DNA of 64,000 nucleotides from Rhizomys pruinosus (GCA_009823505.1 VZQC01000356.1:439813-503812), one strand, 5' to 3'. Positions 12,990-25,238 are shown, counted from the stretch's first letter. A program made the numbers and translations. Notes: a model not told the origin generated them from the sequence alone.

Positions 12990-13715
12990 AGGCATATATT
13001 CCTTTTCATCTCTGAGTTTACTTGCTTCCTCTCTCTCATACTCTATTTGTTAGTGTGGCCAAAGACTTGTCAATCTCATTAATCTTTTCAAAGAAACAAC
13101 TTTTTATTTCATAGATAATTTGTACGAGTATGCTTTTCTATTCTTAATTTCAGACTTGAATATACTTATCTCTTCCCATCTACTCTTTTTGGGGGTTTGC
13201 TTTTTTCATAGTTTTCCAAAGCTTTCTGGTGCTTCCTTAATTAATTAATTAATTAATTAATTAACTAATTATTTTTTTCTTTTTGAGACAACATCTCCCG
13301 TTAGTCTCAGCTTTCCTGGAACTCTTTATGTAGCTGGCCTTGAAATCTCAGACGTCTGCCTTCACCACAACACTTACCCACTAAGTTATTATTATGAGAT
13401 GTGCCTAATAATCTGTTGTAGGCAGTTAATGCTATAAATTTTACTTAGGACTCTCTCCATTACATTGCAAATATTTTGGAAAGTGGTTTATTTCATTTTC
13501 ATTCTAGTCGAAGAAATTTTTCTATTTTAATATTGATTGGTCTTACTATCTAGTTTTTATCTAGTAATGTGGTGTTTTTCTTCCATGAATCTGTACTCTA
13601 TGAATAATTTTTCCAATTTTATTTGTAACTGACATGTAGCTATATTATTTTGTGGGTAGGTGGGAATTAAGATAGTTGAATTTTTTAACGTTTTAATATT
13701 TATTGAGTGCATTTC
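12990..13715 (-). mobile_element. Old LINE-1 debris (reversed)
   Basis: Phrases typical of reversed rodent ORF2 ('attaatcttttcaaagaaac'), heavily diverged. Includes (TTAA)n at 13,237-13,264, a degraded reversed B1 at 13,278-13,385 and direct repeat unit 2 at 13,464-13,592. No reading frame is preserved. Confidence 0.6.
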
Positions 13716-13953
13716 TTTTTTTTTATTTATTTCTGTATGTGTATGAATGTACTGTCTGCATGCAGGTCTGTGCACCCGTGTCGTGCAATGCTGCGGAGGT
13801 CAGAAGAGGGTGTCGGATTCCCCTGGAACTGGAGTTCTCCTGGAACTGGAGTTTCAGACGGTTCTCAGCCGCCATGTGGGTGCTGGGGATCGAACCTGGG
13901 TCCTCTGTAAGAGCAGTCGGTGCTCTTAACTGCAGGGCCATCTCTCCAGCCCC
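13716..13953 (-). mobile_element. B2 SINE, reversed
   Basis: Perfect duplication 'ttgagtgcatttc' at 13,703-13,715 and 13,954-13,966. Confidence 0.97.
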
Positions 13954-13966
13954 TTGAGTGCATTTC

Positions 13967-16850
13967 ATACAACATATCTTAATCAAATTTAGACTCATTC
14001 CCCCATCCATGTCCACACCTCATGACCCCCCCTCCACCCGCCAGAGCTCATGGATTCTGTCATACACATTAAGTCCTGTCTTGCATCTTTTTCTCAGTCT
14101 TTTATAACCTTTTTGATGCACGAGTTTACTGTTTTGGTCAGTTCTTTGAATAGGTTTTTCTTTCTTTATTAGTTCCCTTTGATTTTATATTATTCCATAG
14201 GGATATTGATTAGGATTGCATTGAATTTGTTATTTTACAAAATATTTTTAACTGTTAAAAATATATAATTTTACCAAAAAATGTCTTGTTTTCCCCCAAT
14301 GAGGTGATTAAAGGTTCTTCCTAGGCAAACCCAAACAACCATCAATCCTGCCCCTGTGCTCCACACTGGGATCCCCCCCACTATGGTCACCCAAATGAGG
14401 TCCAGCAAGCATGTATCCTGTCTCGGTCTTCCTGCACTGGCCTCCATGACATAGTCTGGGTAGTCCAATAATGGCAGTCTACACTCTGAAGAGGCTGAAT
14501 TCCCAGTAGCCACTCAGTCTACAAGCTGGATATCTTAGCAGTCCCCCTCTGGCATTGAAGGTTTGGAGGATTCTCAAGTTTTAAATCTGAAGTACAATTC
14601 CTCAGACCTTACTGATTATTTATTTCTGGTTATACTTTCCTTTTGGATGCTTAAGGCCACACAGTTAGCCCAGATAAACCAAGGTTTTTGTTTTCTCAAG
14701 GTCAGTTGAGGATATGGTCCTCAAGTGTCACGCAGGGTTTTTTTTTTTTTGGGGGGGGGGCTGGCTCCTTTTTGTTTTTCAACCACCAGTTCCATCCACT
14801 GGAGGACACAGTTAGGTCTTGCTAGACTAGGTTTTTCTTTTTGAAGCATGACCAGACTTTCCTCTTTATAGTCTGGACACTGGCTGAAGTCCTACTGTTG
14901 GATCTCCAAGACCTCCCTGCAGAGGAAGACTGGTGACTTATATGTGCAGGACAATTCAAGTGATGCCCCCATGCATATTCCCCCTAAGATTTAGTTGACC
15001 TCTGAGGGCAAGGAACAAAGTTATTCCTTAGGTCCTTCCACCAAATCAGTATGGGTATTAAGTATGGTCATTAAGCACCCAGAAAGGCTAAGTTACACCA
15101 GGCTTATACATCACACCTATCCTAAAATTGTATCTTCTGAAAACAAACTGTGTGTTATTTCCATATCATATTTCTTGATTCACCTTTTATGAAGTTTTGC
15201 AGACTTCTTTGTGTGTTAATATGTGGTCATTTTTGGAGAAGTTAGATAGGTTGCTGAAAAGAAAGTATTCCTTGGTGCTAGGAAGGAATATTCTGCAAAC
15301 ACCATTTCATGTACAGTGTCATTTAATTCCAGGTTTTATCTGTTTGTTTCTTCTGGACATATTGTTGATCTAATGCTAACAGTGGTATTGAAAATATCCA
15401 CCTTCACTGTGTTTGAGTCATTGTCGGAGTGCATTTTGGAAGCAGCAAACTGATGCATCATGTATTATACTACTCTATTGTAGTCTGTGCCTTTTTACTA
15501 TAGAGTTGGGGAAATTATAATTGAGGGTTTTATTGGCCAATGATTATTTATTCTTTTTTTTAACAGTCATCCAGTTTCATCAGTATTCACTCTCAGATGG
15601 TCCACATACATCAATTAACAGGGATTGCCACAGTGTATCAACATATAAACCCAAAATCATGTGACCTAGCAGAATCCACCTCATAGGTGTGCAGTCTTGT
15701 TGACAAGGAGTGGTTGCCACGTGTCAAACATTATTGTCCATTGTTTGATTTAGTAAATATTTCTCTTGTCAAGTTCAAGTTCTTATGAGAGTTGCAAATT
15801 TTAAAAGAATTGGATAGATGTGTGTGTGTACTCAAATCCTGTTCATCAGAAATGTGGCTGTTTTAAGGTGTCAAACTCCAGATGAGCTGCAGGAAAGCAC
15901 AGTGTGAAGTAGTACATGGAGTCTGCTGTGCCTTCCCTCTCAGTGACTGGGACCTTATCAACTTCTGAGAAATTATTCTGCACATGGGCAAATTGTGCTT
16001 CCTACAGACCACTTATTGTCTGTGAATCTTGAAGAATTTTTAGGTTGTGAGCTGATGTGTGGAACTGTCCTAAGCGAACCTGACATCATCTCACTAAACC
16101 ACCATCGATTACTGTATATAATATGTGGACAAGGAGAATGGAAACCAAATGCAACCTGTGAAACATGAAATCACTTGAATCTAATGGTGGTTCACTAGGA
16201 ACATTTTAGATCTGGTTTCTTTTTTTAAACAATATTTTTATTTGTATTTTATGTGTATGCCATTATTGCTTGGATGTATGTAAGGGCACCTGTGTCCTGT
16301 ATTGCTGTCAGAGATCAGAACAGGGTGTCTAATCCCCTGGAAATGGGATGTTTATTTATTCTTCCCATACTGTTGTTGCAGTATTTTATTCTTGAACCTC
16401 TAGGGCACTGTTCTGGCATTTTTATTTTTTGTGTCTCCTTGAGAGTGTTTAATCTTGTGAATAAAGTATTCCATTGACTATTCACTTTAGAGTTGGTTTT
16501 GTTGATCTAAATTACTTAAATCAAATTTTATCACAAAAAGTTTTACTTTTTCCTTCAATTACAACTGAAGCTTTTCCTAGGTATAGGAATTTGAGAGCCA
16601 ATCTGTGTTCTTTCATGACTTGATATTTGTTGATACATTTCTGGTTTCTATAGTCTCCACTGGAGATTCAATTATTTTACTCAAAGTCTGCCTTTCTGTG
16701 TGACTTGTTATTTCTCTTAGATGGATTTCAATATTGTTTCTATGTTTTGTATGCTAAATTTAGTATTTTGACTCTAATATGAAATGGGAAGTTTCTGGAA
16801 ATATTTCTCTTATGGGGAAGTCTTAGAGCTAAGATTGTGGGGGCCAAGCT
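13967..16850 (-). mobile_element. Old LINE-1 debris (reversed), discontinuous
   Basis: Recognisable reversed LINE-1 pieces lie at 14,100-14,250 (RT region, 'ggattgcattgaatttg'), 15,195-15,430 (endonuclease region) and 16,500-16,850 (ORF1 region), in the order expected for one ancient element. A truncated reversed B2 is at 16,225-16,350. The intervening 14,270-15,190 and 15,600-16,220 hold nothing I recognise. Confidence 0.5.
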
Positions 16851-17044
16851 GGTTTCTAAGGAGCTCCAAGTGGCAACCCTGGGACAGCCAACAGAGACAT
16901 GAAATGATGGGTAATGATTCACTTCATCCACATGAGGCGTGTGCAGATCGAGGACAGGATAGGATCTCTGTGACCCAGCAAAGTCTCAGTGCCATGACAG
17001 TGGGGTGAAAGAGTCTCAGTGACAAAGCCTCAAACCTGATTTTG

Positions 17045-17162
17045 ACAATTTAAAAACCTACCATAACAATTAGTACTGTTTAAATACCTATATATTTAAT
17101 TGAGTGTGCTTCATTAGTAGGATCAAAAGGCTATATATTACCTGTTTAAACACCTATATATC
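17045..17162 (+). repeat. Family F copy F2, cut by an ERVL LTR
   Basis: Matches family F ('cctaccataacaattagtac') and is interrupted after 'acctatatatc' by the ERVL LTR that starts at 17,163. The remainder should lie beyond the provirus but is not found before or after the assembly gap. Confidence 0.75.
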
Positions 17163-17854
17163 TGTGATGGTTAATCCTGTGTGTCAACTTGACTGAACTA
17201 AGGAACAAATAAGAGAAAAGGGATGTTTGGATTGGACCACCTCAACCCGGATGGCCCACCCCAAATGCGGGCATTACCTTCTGCCGGCAGGCTGTATAAA
17301 AGGCCACAGCAGAAGGAGCTGGTCCCTTTTCTCCTGCAGCTTGCCTCTCACATCTGGTGAGTTTGTCTTGCTGCTGTGATCAACCTTTAGGATCCCAGCG
17401 TGTATTGAGACCGGCACATCTCCTGGAATCCATTCGGGCCTTCAGCACTAGATTGGGACTACTGAGACATCCAGCCTTGCGGACTGAGCAGTTCCCTGGA
17501 TTTTCTCGGCCTTTCCAGTGTGGTGCAGCTACTGTTGGACTCCTTGAACTCTGTCATGTGAGCAAATCAATAAATTGTATATAGCTATATATTCGTCCTG
17601 TTGCTTCTGTTTCTTCAGAGAACCCTGACTAATACAGATTTTGGTACCAGGAGTGGTTCTAGAGAAACAGAATTGAAACGATGAATTTCTTTAGTGGGCT
17701 CAGAAGTCTCTGGAGCCAGCTCTCAAACTTAATGAAGCCTAGAGTTACTGAAGGCTTTCCTGGTGGCATGAAGAGGAATGATAATCCTTGGTGCAGACTA
17801 TTTGAACTAATTATGAAGATAGATCCATTTGACTCACCTAACTCACCTCTTGTG
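17163..17854 (+). mobile_element. ERVL provirus copy 1: 5' LTR, primer site, gag start
   Basis: The LTR (17,163-17,636) begins TGTGATGGTTAA and ends CTAATACA. It has a TATA-like tataaaag at 17,294 and AATAAA at 17,569. A primer site resembling the 3' end of leucine tRNA follows at 17,642-17,656 (tggtaccaggagtgg), the defining ERV-L trait. The gag frame opens at 17,681 and runs into the N block. The 3' part is not assembled. Confidence 0.9.
17290..17304 (+). promoter_or_regulatory. ERVL LTR TATA-like promoter element
   Basis: The sequence ctgtataaaaggcc in the LTR lies about 275 bases before the AATAAA at 17,569. The better-degraded LTRs at 39.7, 42.3 and 48.4 kb read 'agtattaaaggcc', so only copy 1 keeps a good TATA match. 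Confidence 0.6.
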
Positions 17855-18182
17855 NNNNNNNNNNNNNNNNNNNNNNNNNNNNNNNNNNNNNNNNNNNNNN
17901 NNNNNNNNNNNNNNNNNNNNNNNNNNNNNNNNNNNNNNNNNNNNNNNNNNNNNNNNNNNNNNNNNNNNNNNNNNNNNNNNNNNNNNNNNNNNNNNNNNNN
18001 NNNNNNNNNNNNNNNNNNNNNNNNNNNNNNNNNNNNNNNNNNNNNNNNNNNNNNNNNNNNNNNNNNNNNNNNNNNNNNNNNNNNNNNNNNNNNNNNNNNN
18101 NNNNNNNNNNNNNNNNNNNNNNNNNNNNNNNNNNNNNNNNNNNNNNNNNNNNNNNNNNNNNNNNNNNNNNNNNNNNNNNNNN
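17855..18182. other. Assembly gap (328 N)
   Basis: A run of N inside ERVL gag, followed directly by non-ERVL sequence and a TA repeat. Open frames across it are artefacts. Confidence 1.
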
Positions 18183-18190
18183 ACTCAATA

Positions 18191-18191
<1 letters not shown>

Positions 18192-18231
<40 letters not shown>
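18192..18231. repeat. (TA)n microsatellite at the gap edge
   Basis: About 20 TA units; likely contributed to the assembly break. Confidence 0.95.
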
Positions 18232-18235
<4 letters not shown>

Positions 18236-18695
18236 CAATAATGAGGACAAGTTAAGTACCTGAAAGGAGCCTTTGAATCAGAGAACTAAAAAATGTTAGG
18301 GGTGTATTTTAGATCCCTAGGAAGCTAATCCAATTCATTCTCAATTTTCTTTAGCTTTTCTATCAAGAAAGCAGAAGTGGAAATTGAACAAGACACATTC
18401 AGGGGGTATAACTTAATATAAAGAAAGCCCCAATCAGTGTGTTCAAACTCAAAATTTGTTCATGCTTTTATAAAAATTTAATCAAAATGGTATTCTATTA
18501 TGTACTGTAAAGTATGTAATATATTTGTATTATATACTAAAATATTATATTATTATTAAATAACCTAGTTTAAGTTAAAAGAATATATTGTGATTTCTAG
18601 TCTTGATAATTTAGGGAAATATAAAGGTTCCTTTCTTCTGCTTTTTCAGTGTATGAAATGTATTTAAACATCTTGTCTGTTAGAACCCAAAAAAC

Positions 18696-18945
18696 GGGGC
18701 CTGGAGAGATGGCCTAGCGGTTAAGAGCGCCGACCGCTCTTACAGAGGACCTGGGTTCGATCCCCAGCACCCACATGGCGGCCGAGAACTGTCTGAAACT
18801 CCAATTCCAGGAGAACTCCAGTTCCAGGGGAATCTGAGACCCTCTTCTGACCTCCGCGGCATTGCACGACACGGGTGCACAAACCTGCATGCAGACAGTA
18901 CATTCATACACATACAGAAATAAATACAATTAAAAAGAAAAGAAA
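18696..18945 (+). mobile_element. B2 SINE
   Basis: Full-length B2 starting 'ggggcctggagagatgg', with B box and A-rich tail. The AT-rich 18,232-18,690 before it and 18,946-19,930 after it show no gene I recognise. Confidence 0.95.
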
Positions 18946-21569
18946 ATTGAACCCTGTACATAGTGATACAATTTCTCACCCTTTAATTATAGCATACAAG
19001 ATCAGCTGCACACAATTTCAGATGTAAAGTGACAAGACACTCAAAACTATTTTAAAACTTTCTCCACAGGGACATGAGGACCCAAGTTCATCCTCCGTAG
19101 GAATGAAAGATTGGCATGCTTCTACTTTCACCAGCAACATGACAAACATTCATGTTATTGTAGGTCATGCATTCATTTAATTAGTCTTTGAAAAAATAAT
19201 CATTTGAGAGAATGGAAAGATAGCTATGTTACATAGGTGGTAATATATAAAGAGTTAATATTGACTATTATAAGAAAAGGAAAAAGTCTTTATAAATACA
19301 CTTATTAGGCAAGAAAATAAATTGCTACAAATTCAAAAGGAAGTATTTATGCCCCTTACCATTGGATATACTCACCTGAACATAAGCCATCTCTTCTTCC
19401 TTCCCTCCGTGTTCTCTCCGAGCAGTTTTACCTATACAAATCTCACCTTTCATTTGAGACTCTTTAACTTCACAGAAAATCCACTTCACCTGCCAATTTA
19501 ACAAGTGAAGCTAGTGATTCAGAAAACAGAGTGTACATACTCAGTGTCTCCTGTCAAAACATGGAGACTCCACCCTAAGTGTCTGCTATCTTAGTTTCAG
19601 GACACCTTGGCAAAAGGCCCCAGGGTTTCTACTGCAGGCATGGGAATGCAGCCTCAGCAAGGCACAGCAGCACATTTTACATCTTCTGCAAAAAGTGTGA
19701 ATTCAACTGTCAATAACAACCACTTGTGGTTGACCTAAACCTCACCTTTACCTGTATGGGGCTGTTAAGTGAAATAGCACTGAGGATTTGACTTAGCTTA
19801 ATAGAACCTGGGTGGGAGGCACAAGTGAAAGTATTTCTTTAGACAGCTAAAGTTCAATTGTCATTCATGGAGAGATTTGCTATTCCACTCATCATTTTCT
19901 AATTAAAGTATAATATTTTAAATTAAGTATCCTGTCATATTTTTTTTCAAGAAACACCTTTTATTTCTTCTGAAAGGAAATAAAGGGAGACTGTTGGCCT
20001 GCTCCACCCCCTTGACTCCTGCCACACTCCAAATGTGGGGTGTAGGGGGGTGGAGTAACAGGGCTAGTGTCCCAGAAAGGAGGCCCGTCCTCTAGCCTTC
20101 CCTTCCCTCTAGGTGACAGGGTTCGAAAAATATTAATTCTGTGCTCCCTCCCCTGGCTCTGGCTGGACATAAGGCCAGGAGGAAGTGGGGGGCAGTAGAG
20201 GGAAAGCCCTCCCTCCTGGGCAGAGAAGCAGCCCTGGCTGGCTAGGGGGAGGGGTGGAGTTAGGGTGTGGGGCAGGGGTGAAAGGAGAGCCCTGAGAATC
20301 TTTTCCCTTTAACCTGACAGACATATTTATATATTTACAGTGATAAGGACAAGGGGAGGCGGGGGACAGAGAATGGTTAGGGTGACATTGGTTCTTGGAA
20401 GGCAGGGGAATGAAAGCCAATTAGCGAGCACCCTATCCAGATCACATTTTCCTGCCTTCTAGCTTCTAAAGCCTTGGCTGGGAAGGATAAGGAGTTGGAG
20501 AGAGGGAATGTCTGAATGATGGGCTGGAGCCCAGAGTCCCTTCTGAAGAAGGCGAGTTGGCAGAGGGGTCCCACCAAGAGAAGGGACTTGGGGACGTGGG
20601 AGAAGCAGTTCTCAAGCTCTGCCTCTTGATGGCCCCAACTCCACAGGGCCTCTGGATGACTGGTAGGGGCATTATGCTAGGCCCATCTCCTCCAGGACAC
20701 TGAGCACGACTCATCCTCCTGAGACAAGGGTTAAGCAGAGACACCAGGAGGGGCAGACAGGGCGGTGAGATAACGGAGCCAGAGTCGGGGGAAGCACAGA
20801 CACGTGTGGGGTGAGGAGAAGAGAAGGTGACATGTGTCCAAGGCTGGAGCATCACAAGCCCTGAGGGAGGGGCAGCTCGTAGCCTCGTGACGCCACCCCA
20901 AACACCCTCAGTGGCAAGGAGGGGAGCCCAAGGCCATCACCACCGAGATAGAAGCTAAAGGTGGGAGCTGAAGGAACAGATGCAGACCCAGACCCCAGGG
21001 TGAAAAGCACGGAGCTAGATGAGGGGCGGAGGAACCCTACTTTCCACAGGGGTGGGGAGGATGCGTGGGCGAGCTTTGCTTTCCAGAGTGGGGGAGCCAG
21101 TATGTCTTTGGCACAACTCCCGCCTCCCCCCACCCAAGAAAGCTGAGACAAACTTTCAGAGTGATGACTCACTAGGGTCTTAGTCAATGCTAGTAAGGGT
21201 AAGGGGGTGGGGGGGACAGAGACTATGTGTGAGAGAGTGAGAGTGTGAGAGAGAAGGAAACTGGCGCAGTGGGGTGTTCTCCCAGAGCACGGCCCCTCCA
21301 TCTTTTCCCTTCCTCAGAGCCGACTTGGGCTGGCTTGCTTGTCACTGCAGAGTTTTGGTGACTCATCTCCCTGCACCAAGACTCTGCAGTAGCAGGCAGA
21401 AAGCGGGTAGGCAGGAGTAGGGAGAGGGTGGGGTTGCCTGTGAGCAGGAAGAACTAACATCCAGGCACCCTCCTGGCCAGCCCCAAGTCCCCATAGCCTT
21501 TAGTTTGCGGGCAAAGAGGTATGTGCTATGTGCATGTGTGTGAATATATATGTTAAAAGGGAGTCAGTG

Positions 21570-21975
21570 GGGCTTCATACACGGCTCAGTCAAGTGTCTG
21601 GCATGCAAGCGTGAGACCTGAGTTTGGAGTCCCAGAAACCGCATAAAAGCCTGGTGTGACCCTGTGTGTTATAATCCCATTGCTGAGTCAGCACTGAGGG
21701 TGTGTGCAGGGTTTGTGACAGGGTCAGGTAGATCCCTGGGAGCTCACTGGCCACACACAGCTCTAGGTTCAGGGTGAGATCCTGTCTCAAATAAAGTGGA
21801 GGGCCAGCTTTGGTGGTGCACAACTTGAATGCTAGCTCTGGGAGACAGAGTCAGGTAGATATCTAGGAGATGGAGACTAGCCCGGTCTACGTCGCAAGGT
21901 CCAGGCAGGTTGGGGCTACAAGGAGATCCTGTCTCAAAAACAAACAAACAAACAAACAAACAAACAAACAAACAC
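21570..21975 (+). mobile_element. B1-related SINEs in the retained AP1S1 intron
   Basis: A degraded ID/B1 composite (about 21,570-21,795, ending 'gatcctgtctcaaataaa') followed by a degraded B1 (21,800-21,935) with a (CAAA)n tail to 21,975. They may have been in the parent intron or arrived later. Confidence 0.7.
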
Positions 21976-22003
21976 AAAAGGAGAGGCGGAGAGCAACTGA
22001 AAC

Positions 22004-22186
22004 AGCTAGCCAGTACCAGCTAGCCAGTACCAGCTAGCCAGTGCCAGCTAGCCAGTGCCAGCTAGCCAGTACCAGCTAGCCAGTACCAGCTAGCCAGTAC
22101 CAGCTAGCCAGTGCCAGCAAGCCAGTACCAGCTAGCCAGTGTCAGCTAGCCAGTGCCAGCTAGCCAGTGCCAGCTAGCCAGTACCA
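22004..22186. repeat. 14-bp minisatellite
   Basis: About 13 head-to-tail units of 'agctagccagtacc' with A/G and other point variants between units, inside the retained intron. Confidence 0.95.
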
Positions 22187-22263
22187 AGCTTTGGCTTTCA
22201 CAGCCACCCCCACCACCTCCCCTCAGGGACACAAACACATACAAAAATAAGGGGGGGTGGAAT

Positions 22264-22345
22264 CAGGGCTGGATGTGTAGCTAAGTGGCAGCATGCTTCC
22301 CTATCCTGAACAGGGTCCTGGGTTCCATCCCACCACTATTAGAAG
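22264..22345 (+). mobile_element. ID-type SINE
   Basis: 'gggctggatgtgtagctaag' head and 'gtcctgggttccatcccacc' B box, typical of the rodent ID family. A GA-rich tract follows at 22,357-22,415. Confidence 0.75.
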
Positions 22346-22735
22346 AGAAACAGAGAAACAGAAGAGGGAGAGAGGGAGAGAGAGAGAGAGAGGGAGGGAG
22401 GGAGAGAGAGAGAATCAAGGAAGAGAAGATTCATCTATTGTCTAGCATGAACCACTTCTCTACTTCTCTGAGCAACCCTTAACACCAGGAAAATCACTGA
22501 CATGTGGTCAAGACAAGATAGAAACCTCAGGTCCTGGGAAGAGGACAGAGCTTGTACCCAGGGACAGTTGGTACAAGTGAGCAAAGCGACCTCCCACTCC
22601 CCAATCTTTGCAGCTCAAGTTTTGAGCACAAATTAGACAGCAGGGCGTGATGGAGGCCAGACTCCACAGGGAGGGGGCCCTATCTGGCGCCGGGCAGTGT
22701 GTCCAGGGGAAGGAGGTTCCCTTGGTCACAGTACT

Positions 22736-22805
22736 CTTCCTCCTCGTCCTCCTCCTCCTCCTCCTCCTCCTCCTCCTCCTCCTCCTCCTCCTCCACCTCC
22801 TCCTC
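22736..22805. repeat. (CCT)n trinucleotide repeat
   Basis: More than 15 CCT units just inside the retained AP1S1 intron. In other frames they give poly-Leu, poly-Ser and poly-Arg artefacts. Confidence 0.95.
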
Positions 22806-23299
22806 ACTGTCCCTGGCTCATACCTCCTGCAGCAGGTGGGCCTGCTCCAAGGCCTTAAGCACGCTCTTCTTGAGGTGTCCTGGACATCCCCACCCATCAA
22901 AACCTCAGCCAGGATGAAGTACGCTTTCTCAAAGTCGAAGATGATGTCCACACACACTGCCAAAGTACTTGTCCACGAGCTCAACATATCCATGGATCAG
23001 TTCCAGGGTGATCAGTTCATTGTCTTGACCTTTGATGGCACAGCAGAAGTAGAGACCAACATATCTCTTATAGACAATTTTGAGGTCCCTCCACTCCAGG
23101 AAGCTGCACATCTTGGGGTTGTGAGCTAGAACGACTTGCATAAGCTTCTGAACCATCTTCTTGCACTCCTTGTCTGAGCTGGCCATGTACCATTTTTGCA
23201 GCCGGAGTTTGCCTACCGGCTGAACAATAGCAGGAAGCGCATCATCCTGCAGCCTCCAACTCCGTGCGTCCTTCCCTGTCAAATTTTTTTTTTTTTACA

Positions 23300-24190
23300 T
23301 ATATTGGATTCTGGTGTAATCAGAATTATTAGTAGATCCACTTGATAACCTTTGAACCTTTCTTATGATAAGTATATCTAAATCCACATTTTCTAATAAT
23401 TTTGATATACAATATGCAAGTGGAAGAGGTATATTCACTGACAAGAGATCAGTCACAAAATGAGCAATAATATTTTTTTTTCTGTTGATACTTTCCTTAT
23501 TATTCCTAGCCACTGGTAACTACTATTAATCCTTCACAAGCAAGCTATCCTTTTTCACATTTTTCTTATGACTGAGATCATGTGTTTCACTTCCCTTAGC
23601 CAAGGTAGTGTCCAGCAGATTAACCATGTTCCCAAAGTATGAGAAGATTCCATGGTTTTCTATGATGGAAATGTAATTTACTCATTAGAGTTAGTCCTTG
23701 CATTCTGCATTGTCCAACATCTTCATCAGCACTTGTGTTGTTTGCCTTTCAGATTACAACCATCATCACTGAGATAATTTAATATATCACTGTTTTATCT
23801 TGTCTTCCTGATAAATATTTCTTGGTATCATTGTTAATTTGGTGCCTGTTTGTGTTTCCTGTATTGGATGAACTATGTAAAAAGTTAACTTTTGTTGTAT
23901 AATTGGTAATTTAATATAATATTATTAGATTTATAAAATAACTAGCTTGATGTGTAAAAGGTGTATTTTTTGGCAGAAGAATCACATGATCATCAAAAAT
24001 ATTATAGTAGGATTACATCAAATAAATTATTAAGTGGGCTGAAGAAGAAATATCTCAAATTGACCCTCCTCCACAAAACATTTTTCTTAATAAGTCACTA
24101 CAATTGTCATGTTTCATGTTATGCAGCATTATTAGTATTTACAGGTCATGCAGTCACTCAAAACTGGTCATGTCTTTGAAACTGAAGCAG
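23300..24190 (-). mobile_element. Ancient LINE-1 (L1M-like) debris, reversed
   Basis: Around 23,505-23,700 the order of phrases ('ccactggtaactactatt', 'actgagatcatgtg', 'ccatggttttctatgatgg') resembles the 3' region of old mammalian LINE-1 read backwards. 23,850-24,190 is AT-rich with nothing recognised. Confidence 0.4.
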
Positions 24191-24547
24191 TGTAGACAAT
24201 ATATCCCAGTTAGAAGTTATAGACAAGAAATCTTCAAAAGAGTCATCAATGTTAGACAAATCTTAAGCCGTTTTCCTTCTTTCATAAAAAGATTAATTTC
24301 AGGCAAATTGATTACTCTTCCTCCTAGGTACCTGTACTATTTCACTGACCAAGGTTACTTTTGGTAGGATGACTGTTTTCAGAAATCAAATCTTACCATT
24401 CCACAAACCTGTAAGAGCTTTCTATTTTCTGGTATCTTCTTCAATTTCTTTCTTCATTCTCTTAAATTTTTTATTATACATGTCTTCTCTTTGTTGGCGA
24501 GATTTATTCAGGTTTATTATGGTTTGTAAGGCTATCCTGACTGAGAT

Positions 24548-24702
24548 TTTTTTTGGTCTTTTCGAGACAGGGTCTCCCAGTAGCCCCAGCTGGCTGGGAA
24601 CTCACTCTGTAGACCAGGCTGACCTTGAACTCACAAAGATCCACCTGCCTCTGCCTCTCAAGTGCTAGGATCAAAGGCGTGCGCCACCATGCCCAACATG
24701 AC
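24548..24702 (-). mobile_element. B1 SINE, reversed
   Basis: B1 ('cttttcgagacagggtctcc'). The same insertion is at 45,050-45,197 in the duplicate. Confidence 0.94.
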
Positions 24703-25034
24703 TGAGATATTTAACCTGGTTTATTTCTCTGTATGTTAGCTGTTGGTATATATAAGTGTTTGCATTTATGTACATTGATTTTTGGTCCGGTTACCTTGCT
24801 GAATATTTTTATCCATTCTGATTGTTTTATGGAAGAGGCTTTAAGCTCTTACATGTATAGAATCACTCATAGCATGTACAATTAAAGAGAGATTCTTACT
24901 TCTTCCTTTTCAAGTTTCCTCACTTTATCACCTTCTCTTCTATTACTGGTGTAGCTAAAACTTCAATTATTATTGATTGTATTATTGATTATAATATTAT
25001 TAATATTAATGTTATTATTTTATTTATTATTTAT

Positions 25035-25238
25035 TTAATGTGTCTGAGTGTACTGTCTGCATGTAGGTTGGTGCACCCATGTTGTGCAATGCTGCAGAGG
25101 TCAGAAGAAGGCGTCAGATTCCCCTGGAACTGGAGTTAAAGACAATTCTTAGCCACCATGTGGGTGCTGGGAATTGAACCAGGGTCCTCTGCAAGAGCAA
25201 TAGGTGCTCTTAACCACTGAGCCATCTCTCCAGCCATT
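25035..25238 (-). mobile_element. B2 SINE, reversed, older
   Basis: Diverged B2 followed by an ATA-rich tract. Shared with 45,510-45,709. Confidence 0.9.

Larger units (their letters stand above)
19948..23274 (-). pseudogene. Ap1s1: AP1S1 retrocopy retaining its last intron
   Basis: AP1S1 is the small sigma-1 subunit of the AP-1 clathrin adaptor at the trans-Golgi. The minus strand reads: short 5'UTR, ATG at 23,246 ([10 protein letters not shown]), then exons 1-4 fused without introns to 22,824 (cores [59 protein letters not shown]). A consensus donor (gag|gtatgag, 22,823) opens about 2.1 kb of intron, closed by an acceptor (...tctcag, 20,719). The last exon (20,718 to stop 20,677) encodes EDES and a degraded EEMGLA end. 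A 3'UTR follows, with AATAAA near 19,965 and an A-run. The A-run and the duplication 'cctgtca(t/a)attttttt' (19,931 and 23,275) show retrotransposition. Lesions: CAG to TAG at codon 11, a shift right after it, shifts near 22,950 and 22,880, and another in the last exon. Non-functional. Confidence 0.9.

Noticed and set aside
17681..18232. 183-codon frame across the N block
   Set aside because: Most of it is unknown bases; only the first ~58 codons (ERVL gag) are real sequence.
20852..21301. 149-codon proline/serine-rich minus-strand frame in GC-rich sequence
   Set aside because: Lies in the retained AP1S1 intron; low-complexity composition and no domain.
22004..22186. CRISPR-like array
   Set aside because: Units are contiguous with no spacers, in mammalian DNA; it is a minisatellite.
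22508..22993. 161-codon minus-strand frame with a poly-arginine run
   Set aside because: It is the AP1S1 retrocopy read in a shifted frame and then the CCT repeat of the retained intron.
22647..23129. 160-codon plus-strand frame with poly-leucine
   Set aside because: Antisense of the AP1S1 retrocopy; the leucine run is the trinucleotide repeat.
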